A stretch of DNA of 32,915 nucleotides from the NCBI RefSeq assembly GCF_003663885.1, contig NZ_RCCE01000012.1, forward strand, positions 1 through 32,915. The letters are read 5' to 3'. Origin of the DNA: Litoreibacter meonggei. Its GTDB lineage: Bacteria > Pseudomonadota > Alphaproteobacteria > Rhodobacterales > Rhodobacteraceae. The position numbers and the translations under genes were made by a program. The notes beneath the pieces were generated by a model. That model did no database searches, was not told where the DNA came from, and saw only the letters and a program-made list of their open reading frames with translations. This document shows, one piece after another, positions 16,196-26,180 of this stretch (position 1 is the first letter of the stretch; every line of letters begins with the position of its first letter).

Positions 16196-17026
16196 TTAGA
16201 TGCTTGAAGGACGCAGCGGCATGTGGCGGTTCACGTCTTTATACAGCAGATAACGGAACGGACCGGGGCCACCAGCATAGCAAGCCTGCGGGCAGAACGC
16301 GCGCAGCCACATATAGTCACCGGCCTCGACCTCGACCCAGTCTTGGTTCAGGCGGTACGCGGCCTTGCCTTCCAGAACATATAGCCCGTGTTCCATCACG
16401 TGGGTTTCAAGGAACGGGATCACGCCGCCGGGCTGCAAGGTAACGATGGTGACGTGCATGTCGTGGCGCAGATCGTTGGGGTCAACGAAACGAGTCGTAG
16501 CCCATGCGCCGTTGGTGTCTGGCATGACATTGGGTGCTACGTCGTTTTCATTGGTGATCACAACGTCAGGGGCGTCTAGCCCGTCGATCTTGTCATAGGC
16601 TTTGCGGACCCAGTGGAACCGCAGCATGTCCGTCCCGTTGTTGCGCAGGGTCCAGTTTGTTGCGGGCGGCAGATAGGCGTAGCCGCCGGGGGTGAGCTGA
16701 TGCTCTGTCCCGTCGACGGTTAGCGTGGCGGTGCCTTCCACGATGAACAGAACGCCCTGTGCCACAGGGTCGATTTCCGGGCGGTCGGACCCGCCGCCGG
16801 GGGCAACTTCCATGATGTATTGCGAAAAGGTTTCCGCAAAGCCGCTGAGCGGACGCGATAGCACCCAAAGGCGCGTATTGTCCCAAAACGGAAGGAAGGA
16901 CGTCACAATGTCACGCATCGTACCCTTTGGGATTACAGCGTAGGCATCGGTAAAGACCGCGCGGTCGGTCAATAACTGCTCTTGGCCGGGGTGGCCGCCA
17001 GTGGGTGCGTAATATTTAGCAGACAT
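16196..17026 (-). CDS. uglY: (S)-Ureidoglycine aminohydrolase
   Basis: Bicupin enzyme (276 residues) of the allantoin pathway that hydrolyses (S)-ureidoglycine to (S)-ureidoglycolate and ammonia; also named allE in E. coli. The N-terminal YYAPTGGHPGQ and VIPKGTMRDIVTSFLPFWDNTR are typical of the family. The C-terminal cupin holds the manganese ligands Glu207, His209 and His213 (E-x-H-x-x-x-H in FLETHVMEHGLYVLEG) and Gln247 in FCPQACYAGG, matching the E. coli enzyme's E-H-H-Q set. ATG 17026 is used because AAGGA is 5 bases upstream; the ATG at 17032 is too close to it. No other purine-degradation enzyme is adjacent. Its placement beside the BHAC suggests ureidoglycolate-derived glyoxylate enters that cycle. 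Confidence 0.93.
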   Translation of the reverse strand: MSAKYYAPTGGHPGQEQLLTDRAVFTDAYAVIPKGTMRDIVTSFLPFWDNTRLWVLSRPLSGFAETFSQYIMEVAPGGGSDRPEIDPVAQGVLFIVEGTATLTVDGTEHQLTPGGYAYLPPATNWTLRNNGTDMLRFHWVRKAYDKIDGLDAPDVVITNENDVAPNVMPDTNGAWATTRFVDPNDLRHDMHVTIVTLQPGGVIPFLETHVMEHGLYVLEGKAAYRLNQDWVEVEAGDYMWLRAFCPQACYAGGPGPFRYLLYKDVNRHMPLRPSSI

Positions 17027-17032
17027 GGTCAT

Positions 17033-17242
17033 CCTTACTGATGTGGATTTTCCTGTACTATGAGTGAGCTACCAACAGACAACCATGACCTTGTTGAAAT
17101 AGGACTTTCTGGGATTTCTTTATAATCGTCGCCGATTTGCGGGAAATTGAACTACGTGACATGTCATATGGCTTGCACAGACGGGCATAACGCGACCCGT
17201 CGTGGGCGCTGCCTCGATGTGGATCGCTTGAGTTAGGATATA
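17033..17242. other. Intergenic region upstream of uglY
   Basis: About 210 bases between the uglY start and the 3' end of the tRNA gene, more AT-rich near uglY. It must contain the uglY promoter on the minus strand; a TTGTCT to TAGTAC pair with a 16-base spacer is a weak candidate. No convincing reading frame: the open frame that runs through the tRNA is an artefact. Confidence 0.4.
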
Positions 17243-17332
17243 TGGCGGAGAGACAGGGATTCGAACCCTGGGAACCCTCTCGAGCTCAACGGTTTTCGAA
17301 ACCGTCCCGTTCGACCACTCCGGCACCTCTCC
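17243..17332 (-). tRNA. tRNA-Ser (anticodon CGA)
   Basis: The reverse strand folds as a class II tRNA: acceptor GGAGAGG with UCUCUCC (one G-U pair), anticodon arm ACGGT-TTCGAAA-ACCGT giving anticodon CGA for UCG codons, a long variable arm, T arm CAGGG-TTCGAAT-CCCTG, discriminator G and an encoded CCA at 17243-17245. The long variable arm and CGA anticodon agree on serine. No integrase or attachment-site duplication is seen beside it. Confidence 0.96.
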
Positions 17333-17512
17333 GCAAAGGCTGACTTGTGATCAGGTGGGCGGGGTTTAGCGGGCAACTTGGTTCGCCGCAAGCCCATCCG
17401 TTAGGTTTTACGCGCAAGTCGTCGCTGGTCGCGACAAATTCATTGATAGGGCCATTGTAGCGCAGGGGGTGGAGGCTTATCCTCAGCCCAAATCGCTCCA
17501 AAAGGAAAAGAA

Positions 17513-18334
17513 ATGCGCCTCCTGACTGCTACTTTCACCGCGTTGATGATTTCGGCTTTGGCTGTCACGGCGCAAAGCACGTCATTACTGGATAGATATT
17601 TGACTGCGCTGGACATGGACACCGTCTTCGATGTGTTGCGCGATGAAGGTGTGGTGGCGGGGCAGGATATGTCTGGCTCTGACGGGGTGAGTCCGTCTCC
17701 GGCATGGGTCGCGCGGCTGGAGCGCATTTATGACCCGGAGAAAGCGAAGCGCGCGTTTCTTGAAGGGATGGAAACGATCAAGGATGTCGCCGCATCGGAG
17801 GATGCGTTGGCGTTTTTCGAGACCGACCTTGGAGCGCGTATTGTCCAAGTGGAAATCGACGCGCGGAAAGCGCTGAACAGTGATGGCGGAGAAGACGCCG
17901 CCGCCGCGAAGGTGGCAGAAATCCGTAAAGAAGATCCGGCGCTGTATCTGATGTATCAAGAATTCATCAAAGTGAATGATCTGGTGGAAAGCAATGTCGC
18001 GGGGGCGCTGAACTCAAATTTGGCATTCTACCGCGGTATGGCAACCAGCGAGAGCTACGCGGAAGGCTTGTCTGAGAGCTTTATGCTGAACTCGGTCTGG
18101 GAGCAGGAGCCGGAAATCCGTCAGGAGATGGAGGAGTGGACGATCAACTTCTCGTCGGTGGCCTATAGCGGGCTGACCAAAGCCGAGTTGCAGCGCTATA
18201 TCGACATCTCGAAAACTCCGGCGGGGCAGCGCTTGAACACTGTTCTGTTCGCAGGCTTTGACAAGATGTTCGAGCAGCAGAGCTTTGAGTTGGGGCGCGC
18301 GACCGCTGAGTTCATGATCGGTGAAGACACCTAA
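17513..18334 (+). CDS. Exported DUF2059-like protein
   Basis: Hypothetical protein of 273 residues with a clear Sec signal peptide (about 1-20, MRLLTATFTALMISALAVTAQS), then a helical, acidic body. The C-terminal part (about 200-262, YSGLTKAELQRYIDISKTPAGQRLNTVLFAGFDKMF) has the pattern I associate with DUF2059, a domain of periplasmic proteins of unknown function. AAAAGGAAAAGAA before the ATG is a good ribosome site. It stands alone on the plus strand after the tRNA, and its TAA overlaps the stop codon of the convergent small gene. No function can be assigned. Confidence 0.85.
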   Translation: MRLLTATFTALMISALAVTAQSTSLLDRYLTALDMDTVFDVLRDEGVVAGQDMSGSDGVSPSPAWVARLERIYDPEKAKRAFLEGMETIKDVAASEDALAFFETDLGARIVQVEIDARKALNSDGGEDAAAAKVAEIRKEDPALYLMYQEFIKVNDLVESNVAGALNSNLAFYRGMATSESYAEGLSESFMLNSVWEQEPEIRQEMEEWTINFSSVAYSGLTKAELQRYIDISKTPAGQRLNTVLFAGFDKMFEQQSFELGRATAEFMIGEDT

Positions 18335-18723
18335 CCTCCGTGTACCATAAGGCTAACGGTTAGCGCTTCGGGGTCTTTCGTCAGGTTTGGCTCCGCCGCA
18401 AGCATTTGGGTGAGGGCAGGGCGGTTCGCTTCCGGAACTCCCGCCAATTGATAGGCCATTTCGAGAGCTGACCCGTCGCCGCCCAGAATGTCTTGATGCA
18501 GCGCTTTGAAATTCTGCGACACGTAGGTTTTGACCTTCGCGCGGCGCGCGTTGTAACTGGCATTGTGAATGGCGTTGCCCACCGCATATGCAGGCAAAAG
18601 AACCGGATTGGGCAGGTGCGACGGCGCGCTCGGACTGCATCCCGCAGAGGCCAAGACAATAAAGCCGATCGCGGTGCGGATATTCGGCCAGAGCCTGTTG
18701 ACAGAGGGGCGCAATTCCAACAT
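18331..18723 (-). CDS. Hypothetical small lipoprotein-like protein
   Basis: About 130 residues. A hydrophobic segment (TAIGFIVLASAGC) ends in a cysteine at residue 29 that could be a lipidation site, although serine at -3 is not the preferred lipobox residue and the n-region is long. The mature part contains NPVLLPAYAVGNAIHNASYNARR and KVKTYVSQNFKALHQDI and matches no family I recognise. ATG 18723 has only a weak ribosome site (GCGGG); an in-frame ATG at 18741 is no better. Its TAG overlaps the TAA of the convergent DUF2059-like gene by four bases. The amino-acid make-up looks like a real protein, but translation is unproven. Confidence 0.6.
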   Translation of the reverse strand: MLELRPSVNRLWPNIRTAIGFIVLASAGCSPSAPSHLPNPVLLPAYAVGNAIHNASYNARRAKVKTYVSQNFKALHQDILGGDGSALEMAYQLAGVPEANRPALTQMLAAEPNLTKDPEALTVSLMVHGG

Positions 18724-18864
18724 AAGCCCGCATCTGCGCATGATGCGTGGATTTTTGCAATGACGTCCCGATCCGGGGGCGCGCTGTCCGAGGTGGCCCG
18801 TCTGGGCTCATGAACGCCGCGAAATGCGGGACCACAGGGCGCGGAAGATAAAAGGGTATGCGAT

Positions 18865-19569
18865 ATGTTCGCGGTTCTAAAAACCGGCGGCAAGCAGTAT
18901 AAAGTCGCCTCAGGCGATGTTCTGCGTGTCGAGAAACTGGATGCCGCCGCTGGCGACAAAATCCAATTCAACGAAATTCTGATGGTCGGGGGCACTGTAG
19001 GTGCTCCGTTGGTCAAAGACGCAGGCGTTCAAGCCGAAGTCATCGACCAGATCAAAGGCGTGAAAACGATCAACTTCGTAAAGCGTCGTCGTAAGCACTC
19101 CTCGAAGCGTACCAAGGGCCACCGTCAGCAACTGACGCTGCTCCGTATCACGGACATCCTTGAAAAAGGCGCAGACAAGTCCGGCGTGAAAGCTGCCATC
19201 AATGGCGCTGGCGTATCGGTTGCTGCAATCGAAGCGGCTGCTCCGGCCAAGAAAAAAGCCAAAGCCGCTGCCAAGCCAGCAGCGAAAACTGAAAAAGCCG
19301 CTGCTCCGAAAAAAGAAGCTGCACCTAAGAAAGCCGCCGCCCCTAAGAAGGCCGCAGCGAAATCCGAAGGCGCAGATGATTTGACACGCATCAGCGGCGT
19401 TGGTCCGGTTATCGTGAAGAAACTTCACGGACTTGACGTCACTACTTTCGCCCAGATCGCAGCATGGACCCCAGAGGACATTGCTGATATGGACGAGAAA
19501 CTGAATTTCAAAGGCCGCATCGACCGGGATAACTGGCTCGAGCAGGCTGCAGAACTCGCTAAAGGTTAA
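18865..19569 (+). CDS. rplU: 50S ribosomal protein L21 with C-terminal helix-hairpin-helix extension
   Basis: Large-subunit ribosomal protein that binds 23S rRNA. Residues 1-102 are a standard L21 ([38 protein letters not shown]). The chain then continues through a Lys/Ala/Pro-rich linker (about 125-168) into a 65-residue C-terminal domain (170-234) with [22 protein letters not shown], a helix-hairpin-helix-like motif. Most L21 proteins stop near 103 residues, so this is more than twice the usual length. There is no stop or frameshift between the parts. An AAAAGGG site lies upstream of ATG 18865, and rpmA follows 11 bases later, the usual pairing. The job of the extension is unknown; extra nucleic-acid binding is a guess. 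Confidence 0.96.
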   Translation: MFAVLKTGGKQYKVASGDVLRVEKLDAAAGDKIQFNEILMVGGTVGAPLVKDAGVQAEVIDQIKGVKTINFVKRRRKHSSKRTKGHRQQLTLLRITDILEKGADKSGVKAAINGAGVSVAAIEAAAPAKKKAKAAAKPAAKTEKAAAPKKEAAPKKAAAPKKAAAKSEGADDLTRISGVGPVIVKKLHGLDVTTFAQIAAWTPEDIADMDEKLNFKGRIDRDNWLEQAAELAKG

Positions 19570-19580
19570 GGAGAAGCACA

Positions 19581-19850
19581 ATGGCACATAAAAAAGCAGG
19601 TGGTTCATCCCGGAACGGTCGCGACTCAGCGGGTCGTCGTCTTGGCGTGAAAAAATATGGCGGCGAGCTGGTCATTCCAGGCAACATCATCGTGCGTCAA
19701 CGCGGCACTGTTAAGTGGCCGGGCGAAGGCGTCGGCATGGGCAAGGATCACACGATCTTCGCAAAAGTCGAAGGTAACGTGAAGTTCCACAAAGGTCTGA
19801 AAGGCCGCACCTTCGTCTCTATCGTCCCGATGGCGGAGGCCGCAGAGTAA
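19581..19850 (+). CDS. rpmA: 50S ribosomal protein L27
   Basis: 89-residue ribosomal protein near the peptidyl-transferase centre. The N-terminus [28 protein letters not shown] is the conserved L27 opening, without the cleavable leader found in Firmicutes. The middle reads [28 protein letters not shown] precedes the ATG. It is co-transcribed with rplU (11-base gap) and followed by an intrinsic terminator. Confidence 0.97.
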   Translation: MAHKKAGGSSRNGRDSAGRRLGVKKYGGELVIPGNIIVRQRGTVKWPGEGVGMGKDHTIFAKVEGNVKFHKGLKGRTFVSIVPMAEAAE

Positions 19851-19878
19851 CCGAGACCCACAAGGTTTGAAAAATTTG

Positions 19879-19913
19879 AGGGATCGGTTGAAAGACCGGT
19901 CCCTTATTCTTTT
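19879..19913 (+). terminator. Intrinsic terminator after rplU-rpmA
   Basis: AGGGATCGGT pairs with ACCGGTCCCT (one T-G wobble) around a 6-base loop, followed by the T-rich TATTCTTTT. It starts about 28 bases after the rpmA stop. Confidence 0.85.
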
Positions 19914-19931
19914 GCTACGTTAGGGCTGACC

Positions 19932-20531
19932 ATGAGTGTCGCCGCCGCATCATTTGCCATTTTCGCCGCCTCTCAGGTGGGCACGCCGGGGCCAGCCAAC
20001 ATGGCCCTGTTGGCAACAGGCGCGCGCTATGGTTTGCGTCGTGCCTTGCCATTTGTGGCGGGCGTGGCGTTTGGCAAGCAATTGGTTATTTGGCCCATTG
20101 GATTTGGCCTTATGCAGTTGGCTGAAACTGCGCCTTGGGTATTCCAGTCCTTAAAGTGGATATCAGCGGCCTACATCATTTGGTTGGCGTGGCGGGTCGC
20201 AAATCTGCGTTTGAGTACCAATATAGAGGCTAAAGCCCCCGGTTTTGCGGCTGGGCTGATCATTCATCCGCTGAACCCCAAAGCCTGGGCGATGATCACG
20301 GCGGGTTTCACGGCGTTTACGGAGCCCGGGACACCAAGTCTTGAGGCGACCGTTACAATCGCCCTGATATTGCTAGGAGTGCAACTCATTTTGCACCCAA
20401 TTTGGACTTATGGAGGGGAGCGCATTGCGCGCAGCTTGGCTGGAACGCCCGCTGAAAGATACTTGATGTGGACGCTCGCGGCTTTGACCGTTGCCAGCGT
20501 TCTGTTTGTTCTATTTGCGGGAGGCAAATAA
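19932..20531 (+). CDS. LysE/RhtB-family amino-acid exporter
   Basis: Inner-membrane protein of 199 residues with about six hydrophobic segments. The N-terminal SQVGTPGPANMALLATGARYG is the PGP-containing signature of the LysE/RhtB family, which exports amino acids and related small molecules. WISAAYIIWLAWR and IIHPLNPKAW are also family-like. A TAGGG site lies 6-7 bases upstream of the ATG. Its stop shares one base with the start of the acetyltransferase gene (TAATG), so the two are translationally coupled. Substrate cannot be predicted. Confidence 0.9.
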   Translation: MSVAAASFAIFAASQVGTPGPANMALLATGARYGLRRALPFVAGVAFGKQLVIWPIGFGLMQLAETAPWVFQSLKWISAAYIIWLAWRVANLRLSTNIEAKAPGFAAGLIIHPLNPKAWAMITAGFTAFTEPGTPSLEATVTIALILLGVQLILHPIWTYGGERIARSLAGTPAERYLMWTLAALTVASVLFVLFAGGK

Positions 20532-21067
20532 TGAGTTTTGAGGGAACCTATACCCAGCCGATAATTGAGGCTGATGGTTTTGTGCTACGGCCTGTGACCC
20601 AATCCGATACGGGCCAGATCGGCCTCTACGCGGCGGATGAGCGGATTGCCAAGGGGACATCGTCGATCCCGCACCCGCTGCCCCCCGGCACGACCGAAGG
20701 GTTCATCAAGCGCTCGCTTGCCGAGGGCCGCGCAGAAGACGTGTGGGTTATTGATCCGTCAGATGACGGCTCTCAGGTGTTGGGTTTGATCGGGTTGAAC
20801 CGGATGGACCGTGAGCAGTCGGAGATCGGTTATTGGGTGGCACCTCAGCTGTGGAACAACGGTCTGGCCTCCAAGGCGGTCGAGGCGCTGGTCGCGGCGA
20901 ACCCACAGGCCTGCCGCACGCTGTTCGGGTCTGTGTTCCAAGACAATCCGGCCTCGGCGCGGGTTCTGACCAATGCGGGGTTCGAATATATCGGCGATGC
21001 CGAGACCTTCTCGGTTGCGCGGGACACCACTGTGCCAACCTGGACCTATATCAAGAAGCTGGATTGA
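20531..21067 (+). CDS. GNAT-family N-acetyltransferase
   Basis: 178-residue acetyltransferase resembling the RimJ/RimL group, cytoplasmic. The FVLRPVTQSDTGQI start, IGYWVAPQLWNNGLASKAVEAL (the acetyl-CoA-binding region) and DNPASARVLTNAGFEYIG (the Nxx(S)xxxxxxxGF signature) are typical. The frame is open from 20468, but ATG 20531 gives the family N-terminus, has GGGAGGC upstream and overlaps the LysE stop by one base. It could acetylate a protein N-terminus, an amino acid or a toxic amine; coupling to an exporter is compatible with detoxification, but that is only inference. Confidence 0.9.
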   Translation: MSFEGTYTQPIIEADGFVLRPVTQSDTGQIGLYAADERIAKGTSSIPHPLPPGTTEGFIKRSLAEGRAEDVWVIDPSDDGSQVLGLIGLNRMDREQSEIGYWVAPQLWNNGLASKAVEALVAANPQACRTLFGSVFQDNPASARVLTNAGFEYIGDAETFSVARDTTVPTWTYIKKLD

Positions 21068-21108
21068 GCGTTGCGGACGGGTGCGGTAAGGCTGCGCGAC
21101 CCCGCTAG

Positions 21109-23267
<2,159 letters not shown>

Positions 23268-23300
23268 CCGCACTCGAAATTTCCCCGAAGGTCCCACCCC

Positions 23301-24566
23301 ATGACCCAAAACGCGAACATCCCCACATTGATGGCCGAGATTGGCCAAAATGCCCGTATTGCGGCTGCCGAGTTGTCTTTTGCCAGCGCCGAGCGCAAGC
23401 ATGCCGCCTTGATCAGTGCCGCCGATGCCGTTTGGGCCAACCGCGACAAGATCATCGCCGCCAACAAGCTGGATCTCGACTATGGCCGCGAAAAGGGCCT
23501 GTCACCCGCGATGATGGACCGCTTGATGCTGGACGAGGACCGCATTCGCGCGATGCAAGACGGGCTGCGCGCGGTGGCCGATCAAAAGGATCCGGTGGGC
23601 GAGGTGATTACCGAATGGGATATGGCGTCTGGTTTGCACATCAAGCGGGTGCGCACGCCTTTGGGTGTCATCGGCGTAATTTATGAAAGCCGTCCTAACG
23701 TGACGGCCGATGCCGGCGCGCTGTGCCTGAAGGCCGGCAACGCAGTGATCCTGCGCGGTGGTTCGGAGAGCTTTCATTCCTCCGGTGCCATTCACGCCTG
23801 TCTGGTGCAGGGCCTGAAAGATGCAGGGCTGCCCGAGGCCGCAATCCAGCTTGTGCCAACCCGCGACCGCGCGGCGGTGTCGGAAATGTTGACGATGACC
23901 GACTATATCGACGTGATCGTTCCGCGTGGTGGCAAGGGGCTGGTCGGCCTCGTGCAACGCGAAGCCCGCGTTCCGGTTTTCGCCCATCTCGAAGGTATCG
24001 TTCACATCTATATCGACAAGGCGGCAGACCCCGTGAAGACGCTGAACGTGGTGCTGAACGCCAAGACACGCCGCACCGGAATTTGCGGCGCGGCGGAGTG
24101 TTTGTTGATCCACGAAGATGTGGTCGCCACGATCGGGCAAGGCGTCATCCGTGCGTTGCTCGACAAGGGTGTGACGGTGGATGCCGATATGAAGCTGGCG
24201 AAGATCGACGGCACCAGCCCCGCAAACCCCGAACACTGGGGCAGCGAATTCCTCGACATGGAGATCGCCGCCAAAACAGTGGGCAGCGTCGAAGAGGCGA
24301 TGGATCATATCCGGCAATACGGCTCCAACCACACCGACTGCATCATGACCGAGGATCAGGCGACCGCTGATCTGTTTCTCGCGCGCCTCGATAGCGCGAT
24401 CCTGATGCACAATGCCTCAACCCAGTTCGCCGATGGCGGGGAGTTCGGGATGGGTGCGGAGATTGGCATTGCGACGGGCAAAATGCACGCGCGCGGCCCT
24501 GTCGGGGCAGAGCAGCTGACCTCGTTCAAGTACATCGTCACCGGTGACGGAACTGTGCGCAGCTAA
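23301..24566 (+). CDS. proA: Glutamate-5-semialdehyde dehydrogenase
   Basis: Second enzyme of proline synthesis: NADPH-dependent reduction of gamma-glutamyl phosphate. The 421-residue chain is family length and shows [20 protein letters not shown] (about 115-134), the LRGGSES loop and the catalytic cysteine Cys262 in [16 protein letters not shown] ribosome site precedes ATG 23301. It follows proB in the same operon. Its TAA overlaps the TAG of the convergent hypothetical gene by four bases (CTAA). Confidence 0.97.
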   Translation: MTQNANIPTLMAEIGQNARIAAAELSFASAERKHAALISAADAVWANRDKIIAANKLDLDYGREKGLSPAMMDRLMLDEDRIRAMQDGLRAVADQKDPVGEVITEWDMASGLHIKRVRTPLGVIGVIYESRPNVTADAGALCLKAGNAVILRGGSESFHSSGAIHACLVQGLKDAGLPEAAIQLVPTRDRAAVSEMLTMTDYIDVIVPRGGKGLVGLVQREARVPVFAHLEGIVHIYIDKAADPVKTLNVVLNAKTRRTGICGAAECLLIHEDVVATIGQGVIRALLDKGVTVDADMKLAKIDGTSPANPEHWGSEFLDMEIAAKTVGSVEEAMDHIRQYGSNHTDCIMTEDQATADLFLARLDSAILMHNASTQFADGGEFGMGAEIGIATGKMHARGPVGAEQLTSFKYIVTGDGTVRS

Positions 24567-24964
24567 GCGCCGGGCTGCACTGGGGTTTCGAGCAGCTGCA
24601 CATCAATGTCGGGTGCAACACTTGAAATCTCGGACTTAACAATGTCGGATCGGGGCAGGGCGGTCGCCAGCACCTGATACTGGCCCTCGTATTTCAGGTC
24701 CGCCAATCGTTCCGCAAGCTCAACAGCGTCAGAGCCGCGTGACACCAATCCCGAGATGATTGTCGACGGTTTCAACTCGGCCAGGACTTCGCCATCCAAC
24801 GCGCCGACTGGCGCAAAATGCACCAATGCGTTCGGTGGCATCGTGCCGGATGGCAGACGGATCAGATCAACATGGGTCAACCCCAAGACAAGTATCACAG
24901 GCGGGTATTTGGGATGCCTGTTCGGGGATATCTGGCAAGCCGGTTGCGAAAGTCTGCTGTTCAA
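24563..24964 (-). CDS. Hypothetical protein, probable TTG start
   Basis: Unrecognised protein of about 133 residues. The C-terminal two thirds look like a folded alpha/beta protein: [50 protein letters not shown], then [19 protein letters not shown]. The alternation of hydrophobic strands and charged helices and lack of low-complexity residues argue for real coding. The frame is open further up, but TTG 24964 has a full GGGAGGA Shine-Dalgarno at 24971-24977 with 6-base spacing, so I chose it. The first ~30 residues look less protein-like, and ATG 24844 or so (MPPNAL) is an alternative. Ends in a four-base overlap with proA. No function is proposed. Confidence 0.6.
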   Translation of the reverse strand: MNSRLSQPACQISPNRHPKYPPVILVLGLTHVDLIRLPSGTMPPNALVHFAPVGALDGEVLAELKPSTIISGLVSRGSDAVELAERLADLKYEGQYQVLATALPRSDIVKSEISSVAPDIDVQLLETPVQPGA

Positions 24965-24970
24965 TATGCG

Positions 24971-24977
24971 TCCTCCC
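24971..24977 (-). promoter_or_regulatory. Shine-Dalgarno site deciding the TTG start
   Basis: GGGAGGA on the minus strand, six bases ahead of TTG 24964, is one of the strongest ribosome sites in the window and is the main reason for preferring this non-ATG start over the weaker in-frame alternatives. Confidence 0.5.
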
Positions 24978-25102
24978 GGGTGGTTTTGCACGCTACACGT
25001 CACCTCGCTACGCTATCAGCGTCGCCAAACCGCACAAGACAGGTTTCCCTGTCCTCGTGGCATGGGTAGATGTAGCAAGAGCGGCGTGATCATGAGGCCA
25101 GA

Positions 25103-26128
25103 ATGACACTCGAAGCAGTTCTCGAAGGCATCCCGATGCCGGTGATTCTGATTGGTAATGACAGCCGGATCGGGCTGGCAAACGCGGCCGCGTCGGAGAT
25201 GTTCAACCGTGATCTGGGGGGTGTGAGCGCCGTGTCGCTTTTGCGGCAAGCGCCTGTGCTGGCGGTGATCGACGCGTGCCTGACTGCTGCGCAAGTGGGA
25301 CAAGCGCGGTTTCTGCTGTCCGGCCTGTCGGGCGAAAACACCTATATCTGCCGCGCGACCCCGTTGCCGGATGGCGGTGCGATGCTGAGTTTCGAAGACC
25401 AAACGCAGCAAGAAGACAGCGAGATGATGCGCCGTGATTTCGTCGCCAATATCAGCCACGAGCTGCGTACGCCGCTGACCAGCCTCATGGGGTTTATCGA
25501 AACCCTGCGGGGCCCTGCGCGCGGGGACGTTGAGGCCCATGACCGTTTTTTAACCATCATGGACCGCGAAGCGCAGCGGATGAACCGGATGGTCTCCGAC
25601 TTGCTGTCACTTGCCCGTGTTGAGGTGGATGAACGTATCCGCCCGCGCGATCAGGTGGATTTGGCGGCGGTGCTGCGTTCGGTGGTCGCGACGCTGGAAG
25701 GTAAGCTGTCAGACGCCTCGGTGACCGTTTCAGCGGACGCTTTGAGGGACAGCTTTCCGATCCTCGGAGACCGTGATCAACTGACCCAGCTGTTTTTGAA
25801 CCTGATCGAGAATGCGATCAAATATGGTGGCACAGGCAAAACCATCCATATCGTCGTTGAAAATCTGGATCGGGATCAAGCTTTGCGTCAACCAGCGGTG
25901 CGGGTCGACATTCGCGATGAGGGCGAGGGAATCGATGCGATACATTTGCCCCGCCTGACCGAACGCTTTTACCGTGTTGACGACCACAGAAGCCGCGATC
26001 AGGGCGGAACAGGCCTAGGCTTGGCGATTGCCAAACATATCGTCTCCAGACATCGGGGTCGGTTGAAAATCACGTCAAAACAAGCTGTTGGAAGCTGTTT
26101 CTCGGTGTTTTTCCCGCGTGCGGAGTGA
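25103..26128 (+). CDS. phoR: PhoR-like sensor histidine kinase of the phosphate regulon, no membrane segment
   Basis: Histidine kinase of 341 residues that would phosphorylate PhoB. Residues 1-100 look like a PAS domain (ILIGNDSRIGLANAAASEMF). The H-box FVANISHELRTPL has the phospho-acceptor His119, followed by the N-box NLIENAIKYG and G-boxes DEGEGI and GTGLGLAIAK. No transmembrane helix is present, whereas E. coli PhoR has an N-terminal membrane anchor; an in-frame TAG at 25073 with no start codon in between excludes a longer form. GAGG lies upstream of ATG 25103. First gene of the phosphate block, 140 bases before pstS; the Pho box lies in that gap, so phoR may be transcribed separately. 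Name based on context. Confidence 0.88.
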   Translation: MTLEAVLEGIPMPVILIGNDSRIGLANAAASEMFNRDLGGVSAVSLLRQAPVLAVIDACLTAAQVGQARFLLSGLSGENTYICRATPLPDGGAMLSFEDQTQQEDSEMMRRDFVANISHELRTPLTSLMGFIETLRGPARGDVEAHDRFLTIMDREAQRMNRMVSDLLSLARVEVDERIRPRDQVDLAAVLRSVVATLEGKLSDASVTVSADALRDSFPILGDRDQLTQLFLNLIENAIKYGGTGKTIHIVVENLDRDQALRQPAVRVDIRDEGEGIDAIHLPRLTERFYRVDDHRSRDQGGTGLGLAIAKHIVSRHRGRLKITSKQAVGSCFSVFFPRAE

Positions 26129-26151
26129 CAAATTTTCGGAACGGCTGCCCA

Positions 26152-26180
26152 TTGTCATGAAACTGTTACCAAAGCTTCAC
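26152..26180 (+). promoter_or_regulatory. Pho box upstream of pstS
   Basis: Three 7-base repeats at 11-base intervals: TTGTCAT (26152-26158), CTGTTAC (26163-26169) and GCTTCAC (26174-26180), separated by GAAA and CAAA. This matches the PhoB-binding consensus CTGTCAT with A/T-rich 4-base spacers. A TAGACT at 26202-26207 could be the -10 box of the activated promoter. It implies induction of pstSCAB-phoU-phoB under phosphate starvation. Confidence 0.85.

Noticed and set aside
17120-17326. Open frame on the minus strand (MPEWSNGTVSK...)
   Set aside because: Most of it is a translation of the tRNA-Ser gene, a well-known artefact; no ribosome site or coding signal outside the tRNA.
25038-25053. 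GACAGG-TTTC-CCTGTC hairpin upstream of phoR
   Set aside because: Short stem with no T-run and no evident link to either flanking gene; could be chance.
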